NCBI GenBank assembly: GCA_024506175.1
Contig: JAMBEQ010000266.1
Coordinates: forward strand, 39,477-103,476
DNA from: Methylocystis sp.
GTDB taxonomy: Bacteria; Pseudomonadota; Alphaproteobacteria; Rhizobiales; Beijerinckiaceae
Reading direction: 5' to 3'
DNA: 64,000 nucleotides
Shown: piece by piece, positions 1-8,770 of the stretch
Layout of the letters: the number at the start of each line of letters is the position of its first letter
Position numbering within the stretch: the first letter of the stretch is position 1
Notes under the pieces: model-generated
The model's database searches: none
Told to the model about the DNA's origin: nothing
The model's input: the letters and a program-made list of their open reading frames with translations, nothing else
Translations under genes and position numbers: made by a program

Positions 1-369
1 GTGAAGATGCCCGATCTCACGATCCCGAAGGGCGTCGAGGTCGCGTTCATGCGCTTCACCGATCGCTTCGACAACGAGCGGCAGATCATCATCTGGGAGC
101 TGAGCGTTCGCGACGAGCGGCTCGCGCGCGGGCGCACGATGGGCGACTTCGACCGGCTCGCGGACGAGAGCGCGAAGCAGATGATCCGCGCCATCGACGG
201 CGAGAAGGTGGACGAGGGCAACCCGCTCATCCTCGAACGCTTCTGGGATGATCTCCGCGCGAAGGACCGCGCCGTCGTCAAGGCGTGGTTCCACAAGGCG
301 CACACGCTGAGCGACGTGGAGCGTGTCGATTTTTTCAAGAATCGCGTCGCGTCCAGGCGCGCGGTCTAG
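1..369 (+). CDS. Tail assembly chaperone, short form (gpG-like)
   Basis: Frame-0 product of the chaperone pair that in many tailed phages lies just upstream of the tape measure gene and helps it fold or polymerise the tail tube. The reading frame is open from the first base of the window (GTG at 1), so the true start could lie further upstream. I infer the role from position, size (about 122 residues), and the slippery run of six T at 330-335 close to its 3' end, followed by a second open frame that continues to 692. No conserved catalytic motif is expected in this family. It stops at the TAG at 367-369. Confidence 0.65.
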   Translation: MKMPDLTIPKGVEVAFMRFTDRFDNERQIIIWELSVRDERLARGRTMGDFDRLADESAKQMIRAIDGEKVDEGNPLILERFWDDLRAKDRAVVKAWFHKAHTLSDVERVDFFKNRVASRRAV

Positions 370-692
370 CCCACGACCGAGACGGGCATCCGTTCGACTG
401 CGAAGTCTTGCGGGTCGTGCGGCGGCTCACGAAGAGCAGGCAGACGACCCGCATCGACTACGGGAGCGAGAGCGACTGGATCGATCTCCTCTCTCCGTTC
501 CTCACCCCGCGCGCGACCATGCTCACCGACGAGGAGTGCGAGAAGCTCCGGCGCTCGCAGTTCGCCTACCTCGCGCGGTACGCACCGGGCGCGCGCGTGG
601 GCGAGCACACGTCCGTTTACGAGCTTCGCGCGTGGGTCGCGTCGGTCAGTGATATCGTGCGTGAAGAGCAGGCAACAGCGGAAGGCGGGTAG
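1..692 (+). CDS. Tail assembly chaperone, -1 frameshift fusion (gpGT-like)
   Basis: Extended product expected if ribosomes slip back one base at 330-336, so that translation continues in the overlapping frame from base 336 to the stop at 690-692. The join would be 1..336 with 336..692, giving about 230 residues. The second frame has no convincing start or ribosome binding site of its own and ends four bases before the tape measure start, the arrangement seen for lambda G/GT and many myovirus equivalents. The T segment is acidic and contains an RIDYGSESDWIDLLSPF stretch. Frameshifting is inferred from sequence only. Confidence 0.6.
330..336 (+). promoter_or_regulatory. -1 ribosomal slippery heptamer T TTT TTC
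   Basis: In the frame of the upstream gene the codons read GAT TTT TTC, giving the X XXY YYZ pattern T TTT TTC. Both tRNAs can re-pair after a one-base backward slip. The zero-frame stop follows 11 codons later, and the -1 frame stays open to 692. Confidence 0.65.
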
Positions 693-695
693 CAC

Positions 696-2522
696 GTGGC
701 GAACGACAACGAAGTGAGGATCTCGCTCGTCGTCGACGACAAGTCGAGCGAGACGCTCAACAAGGTCAAGCACGGGCTCGAAGAGGTCGCGAAGGGGCAC
801 GAGCACGCGAGCCACGAAGCAGCCGAGCACGCCAAGCACGCCGCGGAGGCGCACGGCGGCGGCGAGCACGGCGAGGGCTTCTTCGGCACGCTCAAGCATC
901 ACCTCATGGCGGGCATCGGCATGGGCGTCGGCGCGAAGCTCGCCGAAGGCATCGCCGAAGGGATTCACGAGATCCCACACATGCTCGTCGAGAGCTTCGA
1001 CGAGGGCGTCAAGGCGATCGAGGCTCAGCGGTCGATCGCCGGCACGCTCACGCTCTCGGGCGCGAAGGGCTCCTACGATCAGGTGCTCGACGACGCGAAG
1101 CTCTACAAGGAGAGCCTGCAGGACATCGCCATCGAGAGCGGCAACACCGAAGACACGCTCCGCGGCGTCTTCGAGGGCATCGCGGCGCGCTCGAACAAGT
1201 CGAGCGTCGAGGTCGAAGAGCTGACGGAGAAGATCGCCTACGCGGGCAAGGCGATCCGCGGCGGGCCCGAGGCGATCTCGCAGGGCTTCGAGATGCTCAC
1301 GATGGGCGTCGTGCGCGCGCGAAACCCGATCGTGCAGATGATCACGCAGGCGCATCTGCTCGAAGGCAACGCGAAGGCGGTCGCGAAGCAGATGATGAAG
1401 ATGACCCCCGAGGAGCAGATCAAGCTCGGGGAAAAAGCCATCACGTCGATGGCCGACAAGATGAAGGACGTGACGCCGACGTTCACGCAGCTCAAGCAGA
1501 GCTTCGAGGGCATGAAGGAGTTCGCGTTCGAGTCGCTCGGCGAGCCGCTCGTCGAAGAGGTCGTGCCGCACCTGAACGACCTCAAGAAGTATCTCCTGCT
1601 CCACAAGAACGAGATCGCCGCGTACGCGCATCAAGTCGCCGAGTCGATGATCGAGTACGGCAAGGAAGCCGTCAGCTACCTCACCGAGCTGAAGGACATC
1701 GCGAGCGGCTCGAAGATGCCGAGCCCCGAAGAGCTGGATCTCACCAAGCCCGGCGACGTCGTGAAGGGAGCGACGGCGTTCTTCAAGGAGGGACTCGACG
1801 GGCTCTCGATGGCGATGCGCGACACGAAGACGGCGATGCTCGCGCAGTGGGGCCCGACCTCGACGATCGGCGGCGCCATCTTCGAGGGCAAGCGGCAGGT
1901 CGACGTCAACGCGGCGACCGAGAACGCGAAGTACGCCTACGACCCGCAGTTCGCGAAGGCGACGCAGGAGAACCTCGACGCGTGGAAGCGTTGGAACGAC
2001 TACCTCGTCGCGAACGGCGGGCACATCAGCGCGGAGCAGCAGAAGGCGTTCGACGACGTGCAGGCGCAGTTCATCGCGGCCGAGCAGATGGGCCAGAACC
2101 TCGCCGACCAGGCGAGCAAGGGCAACGTCGAGAACCTCGCGATGGCGTACAACGAGGCCGCGAAGAAGCACAACATGGGGCTTCAGCAGTACATCACGCA
2201 CCTCATCGGCGGATCCGAGGAGCTAGAGAAGAAGCTCGTCGAGAGCGGGATGAACATCGAGGGCGGCTACAGCGAGTTCATCCGCATCATGAAGGCGAGC
2301 GGCTTCGGCGAGCAGGCCGACAAGCTCGCCAAGATGAAGAAGGAGTCGGGCGCGAAGGAGAGCGCGCCCGTCACGAACTTCAACGGCGGGCAGACGTTCC
2401 AGATCAAGCAGGACTTCCGCGACCAGGATCCGGACCGCATCGCGGTGCTCTTCCGGCAGGACATCCTCAAGGCCGCGAAGAGCCGCGTGCAGAGCAACCG
2501 CGCGACCGTTTTCGGCTTCTAG
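696..2522 (+). CDS. Tail tape measure protein
   Basis: A 608-residue protein that would sit inside the tail tube and set its length. It begins with GTG directly after the chaperone frameshift product. The sequence is helical, with a His/Ala/Glu-rich stretch at residues 33-62, a glycine-rich hydrophobic segment near 70-90 (GIGMGVGAKLAEGIAEGI) and long amphipathic helices to about residue 330. The C-terminal third is less regular. At roughly 1.5 angstrom per residue this would correspond to a tail near 90 nm, short for a myovirus. Called from position, helical composition and length; no enzymatic domain was noticed. Confidence 0.8.
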   Translation: MANDNEVRISLVVDDKSSETLNKVKHGLEEVAKGHEHASHEAAEHAKHAAEAHGGGEHGEGFFGTLKHHLMAGIGMGVGAKLAEGIAEGIHEIPHMLVESFDEGVKAIEAQRSIAGTLTLSGAKGSYDQVLDDAKLYKESLQDIAIESGNTEDTLRGVFEGIAARSNKSSVEVEELTEKIAYAGKAIRGGPEAISQGFEMLTMGVVRARNPIVQMITQAHLLEGNAKAVAKQMMKMTPEEQIKLGEKAITSMADKMKDVTPTFTQLKQSFEGMKEFAFESLGEPLVEEVVPHLNDLKKYLLLHKNEIAAYAHQVAESMIEYGKEAVSYLTELKDIASGSKMPSPEELDLTKPGDVVKGATAFFKEGLDGLSMAMRDTKTAMLAQWGPTSTIGGAIFEGKRQVDVNAATENAKYAYDPQFAKATQENLDAWKRWNDYLVANGGHISAEQQKAFDDVQAQFIAAEQMGQNLADQASKGNVENLAMAYNEAAKKHNMGLQQYITHLIGGSEELEKKLVESGMNIEGGYSEFIRIMKASGFGEQADKLAKMKKESGAKESAPVTNFNGGQTFQIKQDFRDQDPDRIAVLFRQDILKAAKSRVQSNRATVFGF

Positions 2523-2528
2523 TGGACG

Positions 2529-2547
2529 CGCACCTAGCTCGGGTGCG
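2529..2547 (+). terminator. Hairpin after the tape measure gene
   Basis: CGCACC and GGTGCG form a six-base stem around a seven-base loop immediately after the tape measure stop. No clear T-run follows (ATATTCCTT), so it may be a weak terminator or a processing site. Confidence 0.35.
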
Positions 2548-2583
2548 ATATTCCTTCTCGTCTCACCCCACCGAAGGAGCGAC

Positions 2584-2841
2584 GTGATGGCTTTCCCCCC
2601 GAAGAACCCGAAGGACGCGCGCGCTGCGATGGCGAGCGAGATGAGCGCGTCCGGATCGAGCGAGTCCGAGAGCGAGTCGAGCGCGTCGCCGGAGCCGAGC
2701 GCCTCGGGCACGTCGGAGAGCGAGAGCGAGTCGAGCGCGTCGGCATCGGGAGCGTCGGCGAGCCCGAGCCCGCCTCCGCCGAAGAAGAAGGGCGCGTCGC
2801 CGAACCCGCTGCAGGAGTGGGCGAAGGCGTACAAGAAGTAA
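2584..2841 (+). CDS. Ser/Glu-rich low-complexity small protein
   Basis: An 85-residue protein made largely of Ser-Glu-Ser repeats (residues 18-60) followed by a proline run and a lysine-rich tail ending WAKAYKK. The SESESESSAS block occurs twice, so the middle is an internal duplication. A GGAG ribosome binding site lies upstream; either GTG at 2584 or ATG at 2587 could start. It lies between the tape measure and a hub protein, so a tail-tip role is possible. I do not recognise a family; a similar SES-rich linker occurs in the protein at 24353. Confidence 0.6.
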   Translation: MMAFPPKNPKDARAAMASEMSASGSSESESESSASPEPSASGTSESESESSASASGASASPSPPPPKKKGASPNPLQEWAKAYKK

Positions 2842-2850
2842 CGGGGCCCC

Positions 2851-4161
2851 ATGCCGGTCAGCGGACTGAGCGGCGCGGGCTCGCTCGAAGCGCAGCTCCG
2901 CTACAGCTCGACGATCACGATCGAGGAGCTGACCGGCACGGGCGAGGGCCAGCCGCGCAAGATGATTCTGCGCGGGCCTTCGATGCCGTTCATGGGCGCC
3001 GAGTGGGGCGCGGGCAACAACGTCGTCACGACGTTCTACCCGGGCAATCCGGTCGGCTCGCAGCAGATGCTCGGGCCGAAGGAGATGCCGTCGAACTGGC
3101 AGGGTGAGTGGAACCGCACGCTGCTCGGCAAGACGCCCGTGCAGTTCACCGACGAGACGGGCACCGACTTCCTCATCACGCGCCCCGACCTCGTCTGGGA
3201 CGTGCTCGAAGACATCTTCCGACGCGGCGCGCTCCTCCGCGTGACGTGGTCGACGCACGGCGCGGAGCTGGTCGGCGACTTCGATCAGACGCTTCGCGTG
3301 ATCAACAGCGACCGCGTGCGCGAGGGACGCGCGAAGGAGTGGAAGTTCAACCCGGACCGCCACACGGACATCAAGTGGCAGGTGAGCTTCGACTGGCTTT
3401 CGCGCGGCGGCGAGCAGATGCGCATCGCCGACGTGCGCGAGGATAGCGACCTCGCGGCGAGCGCGAACACGCTCGCGAACTCGATCGCGCTGACGAGCTT
3501 CCTCGCCGAGCTGAAAGCGAAGAGCATCATCTCCGACGTGCGGCTCTCGGCGACGCACATCACGCTCGGGCAGCTCGAAGCGCTCGCGGACGCGCCGAAC
3601 CTCGCCGTCACGCAGCTCACGCGCGACCTGCAAGCGTCGGTCAACGACGTCAAGCGCGTCGCCGACCTCGGGCAGAAGATCGGCAACATCCCCGACGACG
3701 TGCGCCGCACGATCGTCGACTTCGCGCGCAACACGCAGGCGATCTGCAAGCAGTACGAGGGAAGCACGACGCGCACGCCGAGCGAGGCGATGAGCAAGGA
3801 CATGAAGGTCAGCTCGGTGATGCGCGCGTGGGGCTACAGCTCCCGTATCACCGACAGCGTGCGCATCAACGCGCGTGAGGCGCAGGCGATCGTCGACAAG
3901 AACAAGCGCGCCGTCGTCGACGCGGCTGGGCAGGGCAAGGTCGTCGCACGCGACACGTCGAGCACGCGCGCGGGCGAGGTCATCGCGACCTACGTGACGA
4001 AGGCGGGTGACACCCCGCAGTTCGTCTCGATGAAGTTCTACGGCACGCCGGACAACGCGATCGACATCCTCTTCATGAACCGTCTGCCGTGGCACACGCC
4101 CGTCTTCCCGATGGGCAGCGTGCTCATCATCCCGAAGCCGTCGACGACGCGCACCCCGTGA
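2851..4161 (+). CDS. Tail hub protein with C-terminal LysM-like domain
   Basis: A 436-residue tail protein. The last ~50 residues (YVTKAGDTPQFVSMKFYG onward, ending GSVLIIPKP) look like a LysM or gp53/DNA-circularisation type tail-tip domain, which binds peptidoglycan or packs against the tail tube end. The N-terminal part contains a beta-rich LRVTWSTHGAELVGDF segment typical of baseplate-initiator proteins. Its position between tape measure and hub supports a tube-baseplate junction role. The specific Mu gp43 equivalence is inference. Confidence 0.6.
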   Translation: MPVSGLSGAGSLEAQLRYSSTITIEELTGTGEGQPRKMILRGPSMPFMGAEWGAGNNVVTTFYPGNPVGSQQMLGPKEMPSNWQGEWNRTLLGKTPVQFTDETGTDFLITRPDLVWDVLEDIFRRGALLRVTWSTHGAELVGDFDQTLRVINSDRVREGRAKEWKFNPDRHTDIKWQVSFDWLSRGGEQMRIADVREDSDLAASANTLANSIALTSFLAELKAKSIISDVRLSATHITLGQLEALADAPNLAVTQLTRDLQASVNDVKRVADLGQKIGNIPDDVRRTIVDFARNTQAICKQYEGSTTRTPSEAMSKDMKVSSVMRAWGYSSRITDSVRINAREAQAIVDKNKRAVVDAAGQGKVVARDTSSTRAGEVIATYVTKAGDTPQFVSMKFYGTPDNAIDILFMNRLPWHTPVFPMGSVLIIPKPSTTRTP

Positions 4162-4169
4162 AGGTGGGT

Positions 4170-4175
4170 TAGGAT
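4170..4175 (+). promoter_or_regulatory. TAGGAT -10-like box six bases before the hub gene start
   Basis: TAGGAT-N6-GTG, with no ribosome binding site ahead of the GTG at 4182. Fits the TANNNT pattern seen before several other starts here. No good -35 hexamer was seen. Confidence 0.35.
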
Positions 4176-4181
4176 TCGGAC

Positions 4182-6035
4182 GTGCCGTCCTTCAACGACA
4201 GCCGCCCGAGCGCGAAGGTGCGGCTCCGCATCGTGCTCGAAGAGTTCGCGAACCCGTTCAAGAACACCCCGAGCAAGACGCCGCAGAAGCCGTCGACGCT
4301 CCTCAAGGGCGTCAAGGACGATCGCGACACGCTCACCTACGTGCCCGACCCGGACGCGCCCGCGGGCACGACGCGCTTCCTTCTCGTCGACAAGAACCTC
4401 GCGCACACGGGCGGCAGCTTTCAGCAGAAGACGGACAGCAAGGGGCTCACGCACGAGATCCCGGGCATCATGCCCGTCGAGGCGACGTGGAAGCAGGCGG
4501 GCATCCGCGCGGCCGACACGGCGAGCATCAAGATCAAGTGGATCGACTTCCCGATCGATCCGCGCGTCGTGCGCGCGTGCGCCGTCGAGCTTTACATCGG
4601 AGCGGTGCAGGCCGAGGACTACTCACGAGGCATCGGCGGCGAGATGCGGCTCGACCAGGCGGGCAACAGCTCCGGCGAGCCGATGAACGTCGTGCCCGAC
4701 ACGTACTTCGACGACAAGGGCAAGCAGCGCTCGAACCTGCGCTTTCAAGGCTGGGTCGACGAGTGGGATCTCGACCTCAGCGAGAACGGCGAGCCGCTCG
4801 TCGTCATGCAGTGCCGAGACAACACGCAGCTCCTCATCAAGCAGGAAGCTCCGGCGAAGCTCGTCGCGAGCGCGGTGAACGACGACGTCGCGATCGACGA
4901 GGCGATCGCGGGCTACCTGCAGCACTTCCCGCAGATGGAAGGTCTATCGGTCGAATACCGCCCGACGACGACCGACCGCGCCGACGTCCCGCGGCTGAAG
5001 AAGGTGCTCGCGAAGACGGCGTACGTTCCGCAGCTCGGGCCGCAGCAGAGCAAGGGCGGCGGTGCGGGCGAGAAGATGAGCGTTTGGGACTACCTCACCG
5101 ACGTCTGCGGATCGATCGGGCACACGATCCGCGTCGAGGGCACGCTCATCGTCATCCAGAAGGCGTCGACGCTGCTCCGCGGCGATGCGCAGCCGCGTCC
5201 CGACGATCCCTACGTCGCGCGCACGACGGAGGACGGCGGGCAGTTTCCGATCCGCGCGATGATCTACGGTCGGAATCTTTCCGAGCTGAAGATGAAGCGC
5301 GAGTACAACAAGAAGGAGCCGAGCAACATCGAGGTGCGCTGCTACGACCCACACCGCAAGACGGTGCTCGTCGTCAGGAGCCCGAAGGATCTCGGGCAGC
5401 GCATCGAGCAGCATCTTCCCGGCGACAAGAGCGAGAACAAGTGGACGGTGCTCCGCGTCTCGGGCATCCGCGACAAGGAGGTGCTGCAGAGCATCGCCGA
5501 CGAGGCGTTCGAGCAGCTCGGGCGCGGCGAGTTCACCGCCTCGATGAAGACGAAAGAACTCTGGTCGTGGGGCGGCAACGACGCCGATCCCGATCTGCTC
5601 GACGCCAAGCCCGGCGACTCGATCGAGATCCTGCTCAACCGCGACACCGATTACGCGACGATGAACAACATCGAGCGCTCGCTCACACTGCAGGGCGAGA
5701 ACGCGCTTCTGCTCCGCCGGCTCGGCTTCGATCCTGACTTCGCGAACGCGGTCGCGAAGGCGTACGCGGACTCGGGCTTCCAGCGTGCGTTTCGACTGCG
5801 CGACATGCAGGTCGAGTTCAACGAGAGCGGCATCACGATCTCGCTCTCGTGTCAGAACTACATCACGGCGCGCATCGAGAAGAACCCGCCGAAGGACGAG
5901 ACCGAACTCGACAAGACGCCCGACGCTCCGACGCCGAACGCGCAGACGGCACCGGGCGGAAAGCGCGTGCCTCCGAACCAAGCGTTTCTCGATCAGATCG
6001 CGGCCGAGAACGCGAAGCTCGACGGGGGCACGTGA
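4182..6035 (+). CDS. Baseplate hub protein (Mu gp44 / P2 gpD / T4 gp27 type)
   Basis: A 617-residue protein placed immediately before the spike gene, where the hub (late control D family) is found in Mu-like and P2-like tails. Visible features are a beta-rich middle, a DYLTDVCGSIGHTIRVEG segment near residue 305 resembling the core hub fold, and a proline/lysine-rich C-terminal tail. The start is GTG at 4182, chosen because there is no in-frame alternative nearby and a TAGGAT box precedes it. The stop overlaps the next start. Family assignment rests on order and fold-like segments, not on a diagnostic motif. Confidence 0.65.
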   Translation: MPSFNDSRPSAKVRLRIVLEEFANPFKNTPSKTPQKPSTLLKGVKDDRDTLTYVPDPDAPAGTTRFLLVDKNLAHTGGSFQQKTDSKGLTHEIPGIMPVEATWKQAGIRAADTASIKIKWIDFPIDPRVVRACAVELYIGAVQAEDYSRGIGGEMRLDQAGNSSGEPMNVVPDTYFDDKGKQRSNLRFQGWVDEWDLDLSENGEPLVVMQCRDNTQLLIKQEAPAKLVASAVNDDVAIDEAIAGYLQHFPQMEGLSVEYRPTTTDRADVPRLKKVLAKTAYVPQLGPQQSKGGGAGEKMSVWDYLTDVCGSIGHTIRVEGTLIVIQKASTLLRGDAQPRPDDPYVARTTEDGGQFPIRAMIYGRNLSELKMKREYNKKEPSNIEVRCYDPHRKTVLVVRSPKDLGQRIEQHLPGDKSENKWTVLRVSGIRDKEVLQSIADEAFEQLGRGEFTASMKTKELWSWGGNDADPDLLDAKPGDSIEILLNRDTDYATMNNIERSLTLQGENALLLRRLGFDPDFANAVAKAYADSGFQRAFRLRDMQVEFNESGITISLSCQNYITARIEKNPPKDETELDKTPDAPTPNAQTAPGGKRVPPNQAFLDQIAAENAKLDGGT

Positions 6036-7075
6036 TGGATCAGGTGACGATGGGCGCCGCGTTCGCGGGGCCCGGACAAGACACGCGGCAGTGGGTGAGC
6101 TACGGCATCGTCGCGCCGGGCAACGAGAGCGTCATCTTCACCGACGACACGGGCAACGTGCTGCCGACCGGGCCGCTCGTGATCGTCAACCTCGAACCGA
6201 GCGGCATCACCGTACCGTGCCGCGTCTCGGCAGCGACGGCGGGAAACCAGGAAGGCGAGTGGCTCCCGTTCCTGCCCGGCGACGAGGTGCTCGTCGTCAT
6301 CCCCGAAGGCGACGAGCGCGCGGGCTGCGTGATCATCGGGCGGCTCAACCAGGACATCGACAAGTTCCCGCTGCTCGTCGCGGGGCAAGACGTCACGAAG
6401 AACAACTTCGGCTTCAAGCGGCTGCGCACGCCGTACATCATCGAGACGGCGTCGAGCTTCATGATCCGGAGCGCCATCACGGGCGCCGGCATCACGATCG
6501 ACCCGACCGGGAACTGCTTCTTCAACAGCGGCGACGGGCATCAGCTCGTGATGCACGCGAGCTTCATGAAGTTCGCCGACAAGAGCGGCGACAACTTCCT
6601 GCAGGTCGATCCGAGCGCGAGCGAGGTGCTGCTTCAAGCAGCGGGCACGACGCAGCTCAACCTCGGCAAGAGCGCGTCGAGCTTCTTCACGATGGGCACG
6701 TTCGACATCGGCACGGGCGGCGCGGCGGGCGGCGGTCATGCGGTCACCGCCGAGCAGGTCTTCGCGATCCTCGCCAACTTCTGCGTTTTCTTGAACACGT
6801 CGGGCGGCGTCGCGTCGCTCTCGGGCATCCTCGCGAGCGCGAGCGCGTTCGACGCGGTCTACTCGGCGTGGATTCAGCAGATGAGCGTTCCGCTCTCGCC
6901 GTTCCTTCCGGTGCCCGGTGCGCCCGCTCCGGGCTCGCTCTTCGTGCAGTGCCCGCTCACGTTCAGTCCCATCGGCGCGATCAACACCGGCATGCTCGAA
7001 CTCTCGCTCATCCCGCCCGATCCGACCGGCGCGGCGCCGATGCCGGGCATCGGTCGACCCAATCTGACTTTTTAG
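6035..7075 (+). CDS. Baseplate spike protein (gpV/gp45-like)
   Basis: A 346-residue protein likely to form the membrane-piercing spike. The N-terminal ~130 residues have the OB-like pattern of spike proteins (VLPTGPLVIVNLEPSGITVPCRV, then FLPGDEVLVVIPEG). The middle is a beta-repeat region with many short DP/G turns, as expected for a triple-stranded helix. ATG at 6035 overlaps the hub stop (TGATG); an in-frame GTG at 6032 is an alternative. Together with the flanking hub and gp25-like genes it defines a contractile-tail baseplate. Confidence 0.7.
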   Translation: MDQVTMGAAFAGPGQDTRQWVSYGIVAPGNESVIFTDDTGNVLPTGPLVIVNLEPSGITVPCRVSAATAGNQEGEWLPFLPGDEVLVVIPEGDERAGCVIIGRLNQDIDKFPLLVAGQDVTKNNFGFKRLRTPYIIETASSFMIRSAITGAGITIDPTGNCFFNSGDGHQLVMHASFMKFADKSGDNFLQVDPSASEVLLQAAGTTQLNLGKSASSFFTMGTFDIGTGGAAGGGHAVTAEQVFAILANFCVFLNTSGGVASLSGILASASAFDAVYSAWIQQMSVPLSPFLPVPGAPAPGSLFVQCPLTFSPIGAINTGMLELSLIPPDPTGAAPMPGIGRPNLTF

Positions 7076-7090
7076 AGCGATGCTTGCCGG

Positions 7091-7525
7091 ATGCAGTTCG
7101 GCGACGCACATCTTCCACCGCGATTCTGGAAGAAGGTTCGACTCGGCTCGGATGGGTTTCATTCGCAGACGGGCGAGAACCTCGGTCCGTGTTGGCTTTG
7201 GATCGCGGCGCGCTTCGATGCAGGATACGGCCAGTTCGATCGTGGGTTGCTTGCGCATCACTTCACGAAAGGAAGGCCACCGCGAGGGATGGTGACGGAC
7301 CACCTCTGTCGCGTTCGGCACTGCGTGAACCCGAAGCACCTCGAACACGTGACGCAGAAGACGAACGCGCGACGTGGAAACGGCGGCGCGATGTGGCGAG
7401 CGAGGACGCAATGTCCGCACGGGCACGCGTACACGCTGCAGAACACTCGCATCTACAAGGGTCGCCGCTTCTGTCGCGAATGCGATCGACGGAAGAGCCT
7501 TCGGCGACGTCGCGCGATGAGATAG
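7091..7525 (+). CDS. HNH homing-type endonuclease
   Basis: A 144-residue HNH protein of a type common in phages. The core is VTDHLCRVRHCVNPKHLE at about residues 72-89: the DH metal/catalytic pair, the Cys pair and NPxHLE. A second zinc pair lies in CPHGHAYT ... CRECDRRKS near the C-terminus. The N-terminal GPCWLWIAARFDAGYGQF matches the usual lead-in of the family. It interrupts the baseplate gene order and has more AT-rich codons than its neighbours, both consistent with a mobile intron-less homing gene. It might also act in packaging, as some HNH proteins do, but it is far from terminase. Confidence 0.85.
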   Translation: MQFGDAHLPPRFWKKVRLGSDGFHSQTGENLGPCWLWIAARFDAGYGQFDRGLLAHHFTKGRPPRGMVTDHLCRVRHCVNPKHLEHVTQKTNARRGNGGAMWRARTQCPHGHAYTLQNTRIYKGRRFCRECDRRKSLRRRRAMR

Positions 7526-7528
7526 ACT
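7500..7528 (+). promoter_or_regulatory. Candidate promoter TTCGGC-N17-TAGACT
   Basis: TAGACT lies six bases before the ATG at 7535, and TTCGGC lies 17 bases further upstream. No ribosome binding site precedes the ATG, so a leaderless transcript is possible. The promoter lies inside the end of the HNH gene. Confidence 0.4.
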
Positions 7529-7534
7529 CTCGGC

Positions 7535-7846
7535 ATGGCAGTCGATCCGAAGTGCCTCGCGCCGAGCGTCGACTTCGGCAAGATCGGCGAGGGAGCTGTC
7601 GCCGCGAGCATCTGCGGCTTCTCGCTCAAGATCCCGCGCATCCCGATCCCGCCAGTTTCGATCGCGCTGCCGGACATTACCGCGCTCCTGCCGAAGCTGC
7701 CGATCCCGAAGCTCTCCTTCGCGCTCACGTGCGATCTCAACAATCCCATCGACATCACGGCGAGCATCCCGTTCGGCGGCGGTCGCATCGCGTGCGTCGA
7801 CCCGACGAACGATCCCGATGAGCAGCAGTTCGCGGAGGCCGCGTGA
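7535..7846 (+). CDS. Small proline-rich baseplate-region protein
   Basis: A 103-residue protein with many short hydrophobic/proline repeats (IPRIPIPPVSIALP, then LLPKLPIPKLSF) and two cysteines. I do not recognise a family. It lies between the spike and the gp25-like gene and overlaps the latter by four bases, so a structural or chaperone role in baseplate assembly is likely by context. Start chosen at ATG 7535 behind a TAGACT box. Confidence 0.6.
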   Translation: MAVDPKCLAPSVDFGKIGEGAVAASICGFSLKIPRIPIPPVSIALPDITALLPKLPIPKLSFALTCDLNNPIDITASIPFGGGRIACVDPTNDPDEQQFAEAA

Positions 7847-8748
7847 CGAGCCCGGGCGCGTGGGGCAGTGGGCGGTGGGGCGCGGGACCGTGGGGCGGTG
7901 GCGTCGGCGCGCTCCTCACGCTCACGAGCGCGCTCGCGGTGCGCGAGAACGTCGTCAGGCTCTTCTTCTCGCAGCCCGTCTACTTTTCGAGCGTGCTCGA
8001 TCCGCCGGACGCCTCGAACATCGTCCATTACACGATCGATCCCGTCGACGGTTCGACCGACCAGCTCGGACAGCCCGCGCGCCCCGTGAACGTGATCTTC
8101 GCGCAGCTCCCGAACGCCGCGTCGAGTCCGCCCGTCGACCCGGGCGCGGTCGGCACTGCGATCGATCTCCTGCTCGATCGGCCGATGTCGAGCCTGCCGG
8201 CGAGCTACACGGTCAACGTCTTCGGGCTCATGAACGACAAGCAGACGACGTCGCTCGACCCGACGAGCGTGACGTTCCCTGCCGTCTACCGCGAGCTTTC
8301 TCCGCCGAGCCTCGAAACGGCGGCGCCGATGCGCGACATCGCGAATCCGCAGACACTCGCCGCGCTGAAAGAGGTCGCGCCCGACGTGCTCAACGCGATC
8401 GCGACGTTCGTGGTCGGCGACGATGGCGACTACGCGTTCGATCAGGGCGTGACGAACCTGAAGAAGCGCGTCATCCGCCGCATCTTCACGAAGAAGGGCG
8501 GCTTCTTGCACCTGCCGAACTACGGCGTCGGCATCACGAGCTACGGCAAGAAGCTCGCGCGCCTCGACACCATCGGCAAGATCACGACCGACGCGCGAAT
8601 CCAGATCCAGCGCGAGCCCGACGTCGCGAAGGCGCTCATCAGCTCGGACGTTCGGCGGACGGTGCCCGAGATGCTCCGCTTGCACATCGCGATCAAGCCG
8701 CGCGGCGCGCGCAGCCAGAAGTTCACGGTCAACGTTCCGATCACCTAG
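7843..8748 (+). CDS. Baseplate wedge protein with gp25-like C-terminal domain
   Basis: A 301-residue protein. The C-terminal ~110 residues carry the gpW/gp25 pattern: LKKRVIRRIFTKKGGFLHLPNYGVGI, then IQIQREPDVAKA, as in Mu gp46 and T4 gp25. The N-terminal part begins with a Gly/Trp-rich stretch (GAWGSGRWGAGPWGGG) and a beta-rich domain not present in short gp25 proteins, so this is an extended form. GTG at 7843 overlaps the upstream stop. Part of the baseplate wedge that links hub to J-like protein. Confidence 0.75.
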   Translation: MTSPGAWGSGRWGAGPWGGGVGALLTLTSALAVRENVVRLFFSQPVYFSSVLDPPDASNIVHYTIDPVDGSTDQLGQPARPVNVIFAQLPNAASSPPVDPGAVGTAIDLLLDRPMSSLPASYTVNVFGLMNDKQTTSLDPTSVTFPAVYRELSPPSLETAAPMRDIANPQTLAALKEVAPDVLNAIATFVVGDDGDYAFDQGVTNLKKRVIRRIFTKKGGFLHLPNYGVGITSYGKKLARLDTIGKITTDARIQIQREPDVAKALISSDVRRTVPEMLRLHIAIKPRGARSQKFTVNVPIT

Positions 8749-8763
8749 CTGCTCTGATAGAAC
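8735..8763 (+). promoter_or_regulatory. Weak candidate promoter TTCCGA-N17-TAGAAC
   Basis: TAGAAC lies seven bases before the ATG at 8771 and TTCCGA is 17 bases upstream of it. The -10 lacks the final T of the TANNNT boxes seen elsewhere. Confidence 0.25.
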
Positions 8764-8770
8764 GTAGGGC

